This document shows, in pieces, positions 26,429 through 36,900 of a stretch of DNA of 64,000 nucleotides (within the stretch, counting starts at the first letter, position 1; the number at the start of each line of letters is the position of its first letter). The notes below the pieces were generated by a model. That model saw only the letters and a program-made list of their open reading frames with translations. It was not told where the DNA came from and made no database searches. This DNA is from JANJWP01 sp964540725 (GTDB taxonomy: Bacteria; Patescibacteriota; Gracilibacteria; BD1-5; UBA2023), in contig CAZINU010000002.1 of the NCBI GenBank assembly GCA_964540725.1, positions 117,089 through 181,088 on the forward strand, read 5' to 3'. A program made the position numbers and the translations under genes.

Positions 26429-27835
26429 CTATTTTTTTATCCTCTCGAGTCGTACGACCGTCTCGATGTGGTGCGTATGGGGGAACATGTCCACCGGCGC
26501 GACGTCGGTCAACCGGTAGTCGCCGCTTTCCAGAATGATGGCCAAATCGCGCGCGAGGGTTGCCGGATTGCAGCTGACGTAGACGATCTCCTTCGCGCCG
26601 AACGCGAGGAGCGTTTTCGGGGCGTCGGGGTGCATGCCGTCGCGCGGAGGATCCACGATGATGGCGTCGACCGATGAAAAACGTCGGCCTTTCAAAAATT
26701 CCTCCGCCTTTCCCGTGAAGAATTCGACGTTCGTCACGCCGTTTCTCGCCGCGTTGCGTTTTCCGTCAGCCGAAGCCTCCGGAACGAGTTCTACCGAAAC
26801 GACCGAATCGAAGCGCTTCGACAACAGGATGCCGATGGTCCCCGTACCCGCGTAGAGATCGAGGAGGATGCCCCCTTCCGACCGGAGCATCGAGAGTGCG
26901 GTGGAATAGAGCTTTTCCGCCCCTTGCGAATTGGTTTGGAAGAAACTCTTCGGATGGATTTCGAATTCCATGCCGAGGAGCGTTTCGACGATCGTGTCGT
27001 CTCCGAACACCTTCACGGCTTCGCCCGTGACGATGTCGGCCTTGCCCGTATTTTGAAGCAGGTAGACGGACGTGATTTCCGGAAACGCCGGAACGAGGAC
27101 TTGCCGGAGGAATATGAGGAACTCGCCCTCTTCCTTTCGGCCGTAGAGGGGATAGTTCGTATTCGCCGAAAACACGAGCATGGCATTTCCGGTCTTTTTC
27201 GACTTCCGAACGACGAAGTGGCGCCAGAACCCTTCCTGGGTCTTCGGGTCGTAGGTAGGCAAAAGCGACCGCATCGAATAATCGCGGACCATCCGGAATA
27301 TTTCGTTGATCCGGTCGTCGGCGAGCACGCAGTAGGAGCAGTCGACGATTCGGTCGAATTCGCCCTGCTTGTGGAAGCCGAACCGGAATTCGTCGTGGAC
27401 GCCTTCTTTTGCGGAAATGTACTTGCCCCACGAGAATTCGACCTTGTTGCGGTAGCCGAAAATTTCGGGCGACGCGACGATGGGGTGGAACCGCGCGTTT
27501 TCGACGTGCGCGCGGAGCGGACGGAGCGCGTCGCGGACTTGGTCTTCCTTGATTTCGAGCTGCTTTTCGTAGCGGATGGGGAGCCATTTGCACCCTCCGT
27601 AGACTTGGAAATGCGCGGGGAGGGGGTCCTCGAACGGCGAGGGCGTGACGATGTCCAGAATCTGGGCCTCGAGGTAGCTCTTCTTGGATTTGAGAATCCG
27701 GAGATTCGCCACCTGCCCGGGAATCGCTCCGCCCGAAACCATGATCTTTCGGCCGTCGGGCGCGGTAGCGAGGCCTTTTCCGCCGAAGACGAGTTTGTCG
27801 ATTCGGATATTTTCGAGAATGGGGGAAGATTTCAT
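26429..27835 (-). CDS. 23S rRNA (uracil-5)-methyltransferase, RlmD/RumA-like (TrmA family)
   Basis: SAM-dependent m5U methyltransferase of the TrmA/RlmC/RlmD family, 468 aa. An N-terminal TRAM domain (VFGGKGLATAPDGRKIMV) is followed by a central region with GGCKWLPIRYEKQLEIK, and the methyltransferase domain: FQTNSQGAEKLYSTAL, LLDLYAGTGTIGILLS, IVDPPRDGMHPD and the catalytic Cys in YVSCNPATLARDL. The Fe-S cysteine set of RlmD is only partly visible. Start MKSSPILENIRIDK (27835) was preferred to an upstream in-frame ATG inside the preceding terminator. The stop is TAG. Confidence 0.9.
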   Translation of the reverse strand: MKSSPILENIRIDKLVFGGKGLATAPDGRKIMVSGGAIPGQVANLRILKSKKSYLEAQILDIVTPSPFEDPLPAHFQVYGGCKWLPIRYEKQLEIKEDQVRDALRPLRAHVENARFHPIVASPEIFGYRNKVEFSWGKYISAKEGVHDEFRFGFHKQGEFDRIVDCSYCVLADDRINEIFRMVRDYSMRSLLPTYDPKTQEGFWRHFVVRKSKKTGNAMLVFSANTNYPLYGRKEEGEFLIFLRQVLVPAFPEITSVYLLQNTGKADIVTGEAVKVFGDDTIVETLLGMEFEIHPKSFFQTNSQGAEKLYSTALSMLRSEGGILLDLYAGTGTIGILLSKRFDSVVSVELVPEASADGKRNAARNGVTNVEFFTGKAEEFLKGRRFSSVDAIIVDPPRDGMHPDAPKTLLAFGAKEIVYVSCNPATLARDLAIILESGDYRLTDVAPVDMFPHTHHIETVVRLERIKK

Positions 27836-27843
27836 GTTCCGGG

Positions 27844-27886
27844 AAAAAAGGCGGGGAACGCCGGGGTTTCCGACGCTCCCCAAAAA
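27844..27886 (-). terminator. terminator after the cohesin-like gene
   Basis: On the minus strand GGGGAGCG...CGTTCCCC pairs with one G-T, followed by GCCTTTTTT, 15 bases after the stop at 27902 and ending just before the methyltransferase ATG. Confidence 0.7.
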
Positions 27887-27901
27887 GGACGGGAGAATGG
27901 C

Positions 27902-28441
27902 TTAGAATTCGGCGGCGCTGTTGGAGAGCTCGAAGGTTCCGTCCTTCGCGACGAACGCCGTTTCCGAGAGGGTGACGACGGCCGGGGCGGAACCGGTCTT
28001 CGCGTATGCGGCGGTCGCGATATCGCTCCCGGCGGGGAGGGTCTTCGGCGTTTTGAACCGGACGTTCAAAAGCAGGATTCCCGGTTCGTTCGAGATTTTG
28101 ACGATTTCGGCGTCCTTGTCGGTCGAGAAGACGTCCCGAACCTGCACGGATTCCGGATTCCAAAGGAGCGTAGCGCGCACTTCGGTCGCGTCGCGGACTT
28201 CGCGTTCCAGTCGAAGTTTGAAAAGGTCGGTTCCGGTTCCGGAGGAAACCGGAACGAGATCGGCCGTCGCCTCGGTCTTCGGACCGCCGGCGAATTCGAC
28301 CGCGGAAGTTTGGATGCGCGTGCCCGCCTCGGTTCCGAAGAGCGCGGCGTTGACCGACACGGCGAGCGCGAAGGCCGAGGCGACGATGGCGACGTTCTTC
28401 TTCGTTACGGCCTTCCGATATTGGTCGAAGTGGTCTTTCAT
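27902..28441 (-). CDS. membrane-anchored cohesin-like domain protein, 179 aa
   Basis: An N-terminal TM helix (KKNVAIVASAFALAVSVNAAL, about residues 14-34) exports a beta-sandwich domain. The pattern VRATLLWNPESVQVRDVF, GILLLNVRFKTP, SDIATAAYAKTG and VVTLSETAFVAKDG resembles the cohesin / CBM2-like fold used for protein-protein contacts at cell surfaces. Family assignment rests on this pattern only. Divergent from the 28561 gene. The stop is TAA. Confidence 0.6.
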   Translation of the reverse strand: MKDHFDQYRKAVTKKNVAIVASAFALAVSVNAALFGTEAGTRIQTSAVEFAGGPKTEATADLVPVSSGTGTDLFKLRLEREVRDATEVRATLLWNPESVQVRDVFSTDKDAEIVKISNEPGILLLNVRFKTPKTLPAGSDIATAAYAKTGSAPAVVTLSETAFVAKDGTFELSNSAAEF

Positions 28442-28506
28442 GGGGGCGTTGGATACGTTGGACGCATATTACCGGCGAAAGCCCGGGTGTCAAACGGACA
28501 AAAATT

Positions 28507-28534
28507 TGCCGTCCGTCCCCGACCGGATATCATT
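28507..28534 (+). promoter_or_regulatory. candidate promoter of the exported TPR gene
   Basis: TTGCCG, 16 bases, TATCAT, 26 bases before the ATG at 28561. Confidence 0.4.
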
Positions 28535-28560
28535 ACGGGGATTCTTTCACCCGTCCACCC

Positions 28561-29601
28561 ATGCGACTCTTCAAAAAGACCCTCCTCGCGACGGCCGTCC
28601 TCGCCGCCGCATTTCTTCCGCAAGCCTTTGCCGAAACCCCCGCCGACATGAAGGGGCAGGCGTTCGGATTGATTGAAAAAATGGTTTCGTCGTACCTTTC
28701 GCGCATCGCCGAACTCGAAACCGAGAATGCCCAACTGAAATCGGAACTCGCGACGCTCAAGGCCGGAACGGCCCCTTCCACTCCCGCGGCGGCGATCCCG
28801 GTCGCGCCTTCGGCGTCCGCCTCGTCCACCGGCGCCGTCGCGGCGACCGGTTCCGCCGTCAAAACCGGGAATGCGCAGCAGGACGCGCTCATTGCCTCCA
28901 CGAACGCCCGTCTTCCCGAAATCCTGAAGGAATACGGCCTTGCTGCCGATACCCAGCTCGGATTGTTCGAATTCGTCGACGGCGCGAACGCGTTCTTCAT
29001 TTCCCTGGATGACGGAAAAAATCCCGAAGGCGTGACCGCGTTCAAAAAGAAGGTGCTGTACTCGTACGATCGGGATTGAAAAACTTCGGTCGCCGGAGTG
29101 TTCGACCTCGATTACGCCGCCGGAAAGTACCTGACCGTCTCCGGCTCGAACCCGTATGCCAAATCGACCCGGACCCGCGTAAAAAATCCGTCGTATAAGG
29201 GGAAACTTCTCGACGTACCCGCTTCCGCCCCCGCATCCGGAGGGTCGGCGGCCGTCTCCGTTCCGAACGTAAAGGCCTCGATCCCCTCTTCGACCCCGGT
29301 CGTTTCGGGCGACGTTACCGCGAAAGACGTGCGCGCCGCCTACGACAAGAACAAGGTGAAGGACGCCGTTTCCCTCGCCGACGCCTACCTCGCCAAGAAT
29401 CCCGACGACGTCGCGATTCTGACCGTCCGGTACCGGAGCCTCTACATCCTCGGCCGCTACGCCGACGCCCTGAGGGACGTCCAGTCCATCGAACGCCTTC
29501 AAGGAAAGCTCGACTGCACCGTCGCGAAAGACGGCGCGTACATCGCGAAAGCCGCCAAGAATTCGGACCTTGCCGCCAAGTACGGCGCCCTCTGCAAATA
29601 A
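28561..29601 (+). CDS. exported coiled-coil/TPR-like protein, 346 aa
   Basis: A signal peptide MRLFKKTLLATAVLAAAFL with cleavage likely after AFA precedes a short coiled coil (ELETENAQLKSELATLKAG), an Ala/Ser/Thr-rich linker, a middle beta domain and a C-terminal TPR-like pair of helices (AVSLADAYLAKNPDD, YILGRYADALRDVQ). Codon 173 (29077-29079) is TGA between YDRD and KTSVAG. Probably periplasm or surface; function unknown. The next gene starts 7 bases after the TAA. Confidence 0.8.
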
Positions 29602-29608
29602 TTCCCGC

Positions 29609-30217
29609 ATGTACCCCATTTTCGAAACCGACAAGTGCCGGGACCCGGAGCACGTGTTCTGCCCGATTTCCCGTCTCGAAGCCCACGCCATCTGAGTCGT
29701 CCGGGAATTGGAGTCGTCCGGCGCCTTACGCCTTCTTTCTCCGGGTGACCGATTCGAAGCGAACGGCGCGAAATTCGAAGTCATCGACCGCCGTAACGTC
29801 CGCATAACGCTCGTCGTCGAAGGAGTCGAACGCCAGCCATATTTCCTCTTCTCCGAATCTGACGACGTTTTGTCCCATCACGAGCGGACGAACGAGAGCG
29901 CCCTTCTCCGGTCATCGAAACGGGACACCCACCTAACGGTCCGGTTCGGTCGCTTCGAAACCCCTCCGGTTCCGGGTGAAGATCCGAACCATTCCGAATG
30001 GTTCGCGATTGACACCGAGAGCGCTTCGATCCAATACGCCGACCACGTTCTCCGGGCTTCCGAGGAAATCGGGGGCGACGCTCCCAAGCGGTTACCAATC
30101 CAACTCTTTTGCTCCCTCGTTCGGGATATGGTCGGCGAGTACGAAGACCGGTGCGAAACCCATGGGCTTATCGACCGGTTTCAAGAGAGGGTGGACGTCA
30201 TCGCTCCCATCCAGTAA
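29609..30217 (+). CDS. hypothetical protein, 202 aa
   Basis: Starts MYPIFETDKCRDPEHVFC; codon 29 (29693-29695) is TGA, so the true N-terminus with two Cys is found only with code 25. The protein is soluble, beta-rich in the first half (GAKFEVIDRRNVRITLVVEG) and helical at the C-terminus. It is coupled to the exported TPR gene by a 7-base spacing. No family recognised. The stop is TAA. Confidence 0.7.
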
Positions 30218-30302
30218 CGCCGGTTTCCGTTTCGGCATCCGGCTCGAGTCGTCTCCGGAACGGTCTTGGCTTTTCCGGATAGCCGGATTTCGGACGCTTT
30301 CG

Positions 30303-30336
30303 AAAAACGACCGCCGAATCGGCGGTCGTTTTTCTT
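30303..30336. terminator. bidirectional terminator between convergent genes
   Basis: aaaaacgaccgcc and ggcggtcgttttt form a 13-bp stem with a 5-base loop, with A-run and T-run on opposite sides. It serves the 29609 gene and groL. Confidence 0.85.
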
Positions 30337-30349
30337 GTTCGGACGTTTC

Positions 30350-31993
30350 CTAGTACATCCCCCCCATGCCTCCCATGCCTCCGTGGTCGTGGGCGGGAGC
30401 GGGCTCTTCCTTCTTGGGAGCCTCGACGATGAGGGCCTCGGTCGTAAGGAACATGCCGGCCACCGAGATGGCGTTTTCGAGCGCGCTGCGCGCAACCTTT
30501 TTCGGGTCGATGATTCCGGCCTTCACGAGGTCGCGGAATTCGTCCTTCGCGGCGTCGTAGCCGTAATTCGGATCCTCGTGGGCGAGAATGTCGGCGACGA
30601 CGACGGCACCCTCTTTTCCAGCGTTTTCGGCAATCTGGCGAACCGGGTAGGAGAGGGCCCGGGCAACGATGTGGGCGCCGATTTCCTGGTCGCGGTTTTC
30701 CATCTTGGCGTTCGCAAGGGCCTTGGCGGCCTTCAGGAGCGCGACGCCGCCTCCGGCCACGACGCCTTCGTCGACGGCGGCCTTGGTAGCGTTAAGGGCG
30801 TCTTCGATGCGGAGCTTCTTTTCCTTCATCTCGACCTCGCTCGCGGCGCCGACCTTGATGACGGCGATGCCCCCGGCGAGTTTGGCGAGGCGTTCCTGGA
30901 GTTTCTCGCGGTCGTAGTCGGACTTCGTCGCGTCGATTTGGGCCTTGATTTCCTTTACGCGGGCTTCGATCCGGGTTTTGTCGCCGCCGCCTCCGACGAT
31001 GAGCGTGTCGCCCTTCGTCGCGGTGACGCTCTTCGCCTTTCCGAGGTGTTCGACGGAGGCGTTTTCGAGCTTGTAGCCGAGCTCGTCGGTGATGACGGTG
31101 GCACCGGTAAGGACGGCGATGTCTTTCAGCATTTCCTTCTTGCGGTCGCCGAAGCCCGGAGCCTTGACGGCGAGGACGTTCAATACGCCCTTGAGCTTGT
31201 TCAGGATGATGCCCGCGAGCGCGTCGCCTTCGACGTCGTCGGCGATGATGACGAGTTCGCGCTTGCCGGTCGAGGCGAGCTGTTCGAGAACCGGAAGGAG
31301 GTCCTTCAGCGAGGAAACCTTCTTGTCGGTTACGAGGATGCGCGCGTCTTCGAGGCGGGCCTCCATCTTTTCGGTATCGGAGACCATGTACGGCGAAACG
31401 TAGCCGTTGTCGAATTTCATTCCTTCGGTCACCTCGACTTCGAGGCCGAAAGTCTGGCCTTCTTCGACGGTGATGACGCCGTCCTTTCCGACCTTGTCCA
31501 TCGCGTCGGAAATGATGGCCCCGACTTCGGCGTCTTGCGCCGAAATGGTCGCGACCTGCGCGATTTCGTCTTTGGTGGAGATGTCCTTCGCGTTCTTCGC
31601 GAGCTCACTGGAAACGATGTCCCCGGCCTTTTTCATGCCGTTTTTCAGTTCGATGGCGTTGATGCCGGAACGGATTTCGCGAAGCCCTTCCTTCGCCATG
31701 GCGTAGGTGAGGAGGGTGGCGGTGGTGGTTCCGTCGCCCGCGGCGTCGTTCGTGCGGGACGCGGCCTCTTTCACGAGCTCGGCGCCCATGTTCTCGATCT
31801 TGTTTTCGAGTTCGATTTCTTTGGCGATGGTGACGCCGTCGTTAGTAACCTGCGGCGCGCCGTACCCGCGGGAGAACACGACGTTCCGGCCTTTCGGCCC
31901 GATGGTGGCGGTGACGGTTTTTGCGACCTTTTCGATTCCCGCGAACATTTGGAGGCGGGCTTCGTCGCCGAAGTGGATGTGCTTAGCGGACAT
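30350..31993 (-). CDS. groL: chaperonin GroEL
   Basis: The 60-kDa chaperonin that folds proteins in a double ring with GroES. The 547-aa protein has the ATP-site motifs TIGPKGRNVVFSRGYG and AGDGTTTATLL, the central DALNATKAAVDEGVVAGGGV and the Gly-Met tail GGMGGMGGMY. It is third in groS - 67-aa gene - groL rather than directly after groS. A palindromic element lies between the start and the upstream gene. The stop is TAG. Confidence 0.98.
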   Translation of the reverse strand: MSAKHIHFGDEARLQMFAGIEKVAKTVTATIGPKGRNVVFSRGYGAPQVTNDGVTIAKEIELENKIENMGAELVKEAASRTNDAAGDGTTTATLLTYAMAKEGLREIRSGINAIELKNGMKKAGDIVSSELAKNAKDISTKDEIAQVATISAQDAEVGAIISDAMDKVGKDGVITVEEGQTFGLEVEVTEGMKFDNGYVSPYMVSDTEKMEARLEDARILVTDKKVSSLKDLLPVLEQLASTGKRELVIIADDVEGDALAGIILNKLKGVLNVLAVKAPGFGDRKKEMLKDIAVLTGATVITDELGYKLENASVEHLGKAKSVTATKGDTLIVGGGGDKTRIEARVKEIKAQIDATKSDYDREKLQERLAKLAGGIAVIKVGAASEVEMKEKKLRIEDALNATKAAVDEGVVAGGGVALLKAAKALANAKMENRDQEIGAHIVARALSYPVRQIAENAGKEGAVVVADILAHEDPNYGYDAAKDEFRDLVKAGIIDPKKVARSALENAISVAGMFLTTEALIVEAPKKEEPAPAHDHGGMGGMGGMY

Positions 31994-32022
31994 AGGGATG
32001 GGGGTTAAAAATATCAGGGGCG

Positions 32023-32142
32023 AACCCTCTCAAAAACGAGGATTTCGAGCGACGTTCGAGGAACGGAGTGAGGCGTACTTCGGTTGTACGGCGAACGAGA
32101 ACCGCAGAACGGAGCTCGAAAGTCGAAGTTTTTCAGAGGGTT
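32023..32142. repeat. palindromic intergenic element, copy B (inverted)
   Basis: Terminal arms aaccctct/agagggtt, apex GCGTAC-ttcggtt-GTACGGC. Its reverse complement aligns along its length with copy A, sharing GAGCTCCGTTCTGCGGT-like and CCTCGAACGTCGC blocks. It sits between the 67-aa gene and groL and covers the last bases of that gene's stop codon. Confidence 0.8.
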
Positions 32143-32344
32143 ATTCGAGCGCGAACGGAACTTCCTTCGCTTCGTACACGCGGTTCGAGAGCGACATGAG
32201 CATTCCGGCGCCGTTGGGCGTGGAAACGGTTTCCGAAACGGTAATCGCGTAGAATCCGCCGTTGTAGCGAATCGAGACGATATGTTCGGGGTTCAGGTAG
32301 ACGGTCTGGCCGTTCGTGAGTTCGAAGGGGAGGAATTCTGCCAT
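32141..32344 (-). CDS. small conserved-looking protein between groS and groL, 67 aa
   Basis: MAEFLPFELTNGQTVYLNPE begins a compact, apparently all-beta protein with LNPEHIVSIRYNG, which superficially resembles FlbD-like small proteins (LNG...LNP..I..I). No motility genes are present, so the similarity should not be read as function. Its position inside the groSL unit suggests co-expression with the chaperonin. The stop is TAA. Confidence 0.7.
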   Translation of the reverse strand: MAEFLPFELTNGQTVYLNPEHIVSIRYNGGFYAITVSETVSTPNGAGMLMSLSNRVYEAKEVPFALE

Positions 32345-32365
32345 GGGGAAGGATACGGAATTACG

Positions 32366-32413
32366 GGTTCGATTCGAAAGCCTTCCTACGGGGAACGGTT
32401 TTCGAATCGAACC
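32366..32413 (-). terminator. long hairpin between groS and the 67-aa gene
   Basis: A perfect 14-bp stem (ggttcgattcgaaa/tttcgaatcgaacc) with a 20-base loop lies between the two genes. It has no T-run, so RNA processing or mRNA stabilisation is as likely as termination. Confidence 0.5.
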
Positions 32414-32440
32414 GCTCCATTCCGCATCGAAGCGGCGCTT

Positions 32441-32731
32441 TTAGGATACTTTCGCGAGCACGTACTCGAACGCGACGATTTTGTACTTCGTGCCGTCGAC
32501 TTCGACTTCGTCGCCGGAGTACTGGCCGGAAAGTACTTTGTCGCCCGGCTTCAAATCGATGGAAGAGACGTTGCCGTCTTTGTCGCGCTTGCCGGGGCCG
32601 ACGGCGACGACTTCGTACAGGTAGGGCCGTTCTTTGTTGGCCGTTTGCGGAAGCAGGATACCGCTTTTCGTGACGTTTTCGGGTTCGACTCCCTTGAGGA
32701 GGACCCGGTCGGAAAGGGGCTGGATCTGCAT
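32441..32731 (-). CDS. groS: co-chaperonin GroES
   Basis: The 96-aa lid of the chaperonin. MQIQPLSDRVLLKGVEPE, the mobile loop TKSGILLPQTANKE and VAVGPGKRDKDG are diagnostic, as is GDKVLSGQYSGDEVEVDG. The start at 32731 fits the family N-terminus; an ATG 11 codons upstream is less likely. Lies between holA and the 67-aa gene. The stop is TAA. Confidence 0.97.
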   Translation of the reverse strand: MQIQPLSDRVLLKGVEPENVTKSGILLPQTANKERPYLYEVVAVGPGKRDKDGNVSSIDLKPGDKVLSGQYSGDEVEVDGTKYKIVAFEYVLAKVS

Positions 32732-32875
32732 ACGAAAGGAGTAAGGGGATAATGAAAATTTCAAAACCGCCCGTTCGAGCGATTTAGCATGCGTATTATA
32801 TACGCGCTAATTTCGGAGTCAAGGAATTTCGATGGAAAATTCCCTAACGGCGACGGCGGACGACCTCCGAGGGCG

Positions 32876-33910
32876 TTATCGGGAGTTTTCCTGCGCGCCT
32901 CCCAGCATTGCCCGAAGCATTCCGTTTCCGAACATTTCCGCGTCGTCCCCTCCCGCGGCCGTTCCGGTCTTCCACGCGGCGTCGAATTCCACGAGGCGTT
33001 CGTAGAGTTTGAAGACGCGTTCGTATGCCGCGTCGGACAATGGCGGGCGCTTGTCCACTCCCCACGACGATTTCATGCCGAGGATTCCGGCGATTTCGCC
33101 TTTTTGAAACCCCGATTTCCTGAGTACGTCCACGTAAAGGGTCTTTCGAATTTCTCCGACGACGATGGGGAGGAGTTTTCGGGGCGATTCGCGTTCCGAG
33201 GCACTTGCGAGGAGCGTGAGCGCACGGACGGCGTCGAACGACGCGATGGCGGCGGAGAACTCGAACACGTCGGTTTCGGCGACGGCGGGGAGCGCTTCTT
33301 CCGCTTCCGTCTTTCCGATTTTCGCGTCGCCGAACGCGAGCGACAGCCGTTCGACCGCATCGGAAAGGAGCGCGTCGTTCCCGTATGTGCGTTCGACCAA
33401 TATCCGCCTTCCCGGAACGTCGATGTTCGGAAGCCTATCCATTACGTATTTGGCAGCTCCGTCGGTATCCCAGGCGTCGAACCTTCGGACCGTTCCTTCT
33501 TCGGAAAGTCGGACGAAAAGCTTCGATTTCGTGTCGGCGTCCGGCGATACGAACACCGCGACGGTCGATTCGGGAATGGCATTCCAGGAATCCAGGACGG
33601 CCGCCTCGATCTTTTCTGCCGCCCCGTCCTTCGGTGCTCCGTCGGAATCTTCGCCCCGATCGGACTTTTTCGCTTTCGCGGAGGGCAGCCCCTCGAAAAC
33701 GACGAGTCGTTTTTCCACGAAGAACGGAGGGGAGAGCAATTCGGTCGATACCATCTCCGGCGGAAATTTCCCCGCTTCGATCCGAACGGAATTTCCCGCT
33801 CCGTACTTGGATTCGAAGAGGCCGATCCATTTCGAAACCGCCTCCCGCATCTTGTGGTGGGAGGTTCCCGTAAACAGTACCAGATTCTTTCGCGGTTCCA
33901 TTGCCGCCAT
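32876..33910 (-). CDS. holA: DNA polymerase III subunit delta
   Basis: The clamp-loader subunit that opens the sliding clamp. The 344-aa protein has the delta architecture: LVLFTGTSHHKMREAVSKW at the N-terminus (degenerate AAA+ without Walker A), RLVVFEGLPSAK, the middle lid domain ERTYGNDALLSDAVERLSLA and the C-terminal collar helices. mfd ends one base before its first ATG (33910; a second ATG is at 33901). The stop is TAA. Confidence 0.85.
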   Translation of the reverse strand: MAAMEPRKNLVLFTGTSHHKMREAVSKWIGLFESKYGAGNSVRIEAGKFPPEMVSTELLSPPFFVEKRLVVFEGLPSAKAKKSDRGEDSDGAPKDGAAEKIEAAVLDSWNAIPESTVAVFVSPDADTKSKLFVRLSEEGTVRRFDAWDTDGAAKYVMDRLPNIDVPGRRILVERTYGNDALLSDAVERLSLAFGDAKIGKTEAEEALPAVAETDVFEFSAAIASFDAVRALTLLASASERESPRKLLPIVVGEIRKTLYVDVLRKSGFQKGEIAGILGMKSSWGVDKRPPLSDAAYERVFKLYERLVEFDAAWKTGTAAGGDDAEMFGNGMLRAMLGGAQENSR

Positions 33911-33911
33911 T

Positions 33912-36900
33912 CTACCTCGAAAGCAGATATTTCAAGAATTCCGCGTCGCCGCCGTACCCGGCGGCTTCGACCCGGATCTTCCCGTTTCCCACGAACGTGA
34001 AATCGCCGCGGGAGTCGAGTTCCAGGAATTTTCGCAAATCGGAAACGGCCGTTCCCGTCGCGAATTCGAAGACGTAGTTTTCGCCCGTCCGCTTCAAAAT
34101 CGCGACTTTGAGGGCCGTAAGCCGGATTCTCGCTCGAATGAGGAGGAAGAGGTTTTCGGTTTCCGCCGGGAGGGCTTCCGAATTTCCGAACGCGGCACGC
34201 GCCGCGTTCAGTTCGGATTCGTCCGAGACCGATTCGAGGGAACGGAAGAAGTGGATCTTGTCGATTTCGCTTTCGAAGAACGCGTCGGGCACGCCGTACG
34301 GGATATCGAGTTCGATCTTCGCGTCGGGCACGCGCTTTTTTCCCAAGGAGAGTTCCTCTACCTTCTCTTCGAGCAGCCGGAAATAGAGCGGGAGGCCCGT
34401 TTCTTTCGTGCGCCCCGACTGTTTCAGTCCCAGAATTTCGCCCGCTCCGCGGATTTCGAGGTCGCGCAGGCTGATTTCGAATCCGGCTCCCAGGTGCGAA
34501 TTGCTCGCGATGGCGGCCAGGCGGCGTTTCGCATCGTCGGGCAGGAGCTCTTTGCGGTAGAGGAGGTGGCAGTAGGCTTGCTCGTCCTTTCTTCCGACGC
34601 GTCCGCGCAGTTGGTGGAGCGAGGCGAGACCGAATTCGTCGGCTTCGTCGATAACGATGGTATTGGCCCGGAGGAAGTTGACCCCGTTTTCGATGACCGT
34701 GGTGGAAAGGAGGATGTCGTACTTGCCGTCTTTGAACTCGAGGATCCGGTCTTCGAGTTCCGTTCCGGGCATCTGTCCGTGCGTTACGGCGATGCGGACG
34801 CCCTTCCGCCCCTTCGCGGCGAGCGATTCGCGAATTTCGCGTTCGGCGCGGTCGAGCGTGGCGACCCGGTTATGGAGCACGATGGCCTGCCCGCCCCGGT
34901 CGAGTTCGAACGCGAGCGCGCCGCCGACGGCTTCCTCCGTCCATCGGGCGACCGACGTGGCGATCGCCTTCTTTCGGGGCGGAGGAGTCGTGAGGAGCGA
35001 AACCTTGCGAATGCCCGAGAGGGCGAGGTTCAAACTTCGGGGGATCGGCGTGGCCGAAAGGGAAAGGACGTCGACGTTTTCGCGCAGGGCCGTGATCTTC
35101 TCCTTGTCGAGCACGCCGAACCGGTGTTCCTCGTCCACGACGAGGAGTCAGAGGTCGCGGAACCGCACGTTCCCGGAAAGGAGACGGTGGGTGCCGACGA
35201 CGACGTCGATTTCCCCGCGCCGGAGCGCGGAGAGGATTTCCCGTTCTTCCCGTTCTTTCGTAAAACGGGTAAGCACGGCGGTACGGATTCAAAACGGGGA
35301 AAGGCGTTTGGAGAGCGATTCGGCGTGTTCGTAGGCGAGGACGACCAGGGGCGAAACGAAGGCCGCCTGCCGTCCGGCCGAAACGGCGCGGAACGCCGCG
35401 TTCATGGCGACCTCGGTTTTGCCGAATCCCACGTCTCCGGAAAGGAGCCGGTCCATCGGTTCGGTACCTTCCATGTCCGAAAGGATTTCCTCGATCGCCC
35501 GGGTTTGGTCGGGGGTATGGACATAGGGGAAAGCCTTCCGGAATTCCGTCTCCCGCTTCGGAAACGCCGGATACGGGGGGCGTTCGGAAATCTTGCGCTT
35601 CGCGTAGACGTCCAAAAGTTCCCTCGCGACCTTTTCGGCGTCCGCCTCGGCCCGTTCGACCGCTTTTTTCCATTCGGTTCCGCCGAGTTTCGAGAGCGAT
35701 GGGGAGTCTTCCCCCAGGTATTTCGATAGCCGGTACGCCTCGGAAAGGGGGACGAAGAGCACGTCCGACCCCGCGTACTCGACCCGGATGAACTCCCGTT
35801 CGAACGCCCCGGCTTTCCGTTTTTCGCATCCGCGGAAGGTTCCGACTCCGTAGTCGCGATGGACGACCGCGTCGCCGGGGGAAATCTTCAGGAGCAGGTC
35901 CATACGTTCGGCCGCGTTTCCCGTCCGGTTCCGGACGAACAGGGGCGCGAGCACGTCGTCCGAGAGTTCGAAGTCGGTTCCGCCGAGGCCGTTCCCGAGG
36001 GAGAAGCTCGGGATTCGCACCCCCTTGGGCGGCGCGACGATCCGAACGTCCGTTCGTCCGTTCCGTTCCGCGAGCGAAAGGAACGCTTCCGGCCGTTTCG
36101 ACCGGATCGTGAAACGGTTCCGCTTGTCCGAGAGCCACGATGCCATTTCCTCCGCGCTTGCGAATTCCGGCTCGGAGGTCCCCAGGTCGACCGTGTCCTG
36201 CCGGCGGATCGCGAGGAGCGACGCGCGCCCCGGATATTCCTTCCCGAGCTCCTCGGCGTACCGGGAGAAATCGGGGTCGTGCAGAAGGACGAACGGGTTC
36301 CCGGCCCCCCTCAGGATTTCGGCGGAAAAGCGTTTCGGCGTTTCGGAGAGCATGCCGGAATCCGGAGACGTTTTCCGGTCCGGAATCCGGAGACGTCCGT
36401 CCGATTTTCCGGGAATCGCGACCGGATTTCCCGACCGCTCCCGCGTCTTCCCGACCGTTTCGACCGCGGCGTCGAAAAATCCGACCCCGTATTCGCCGTC
36501 TTCCAATCGTACGAAGACCGTATCTCCGGCCCGCCGGTACGTACCCGCGGCATCGGAGTGCTCCGAAAATTCGTACCCGAACGCGACGAGGACGTCGACG
36601 AACGCGCGTTCGTCGAGCGCCATGCCCGTTTCGAGTCGGAATATCCGCTTCGAAGCGACGTATTCGGAATACCGGTCTTTTTCGAAAAGCCCGTACGTCG
36701 CCGCGAACTCGCCCGTTCCGGCGGCGACGAATTCCCACAAGAAGCGTTCGTCCGAAACGACCCGGACCCGCCCGGGGTTCTCCGTCTCCGAAAGGAGGGC
36801 GTTCCGTACGTCGGCGAAATTCCGCGCGTCGGAAAACGAATCGAACACGTGGAGGATTTTCGGCCGCTCCCGCGCCAGGACGTCGGAAAAAAAGGATCGG

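Noticed and set aside
32141..32344. FlbD-like flagellar protein identity
   Set aside because: The similarity is a short LNP motif only, and no flagellar gene is present in the window.
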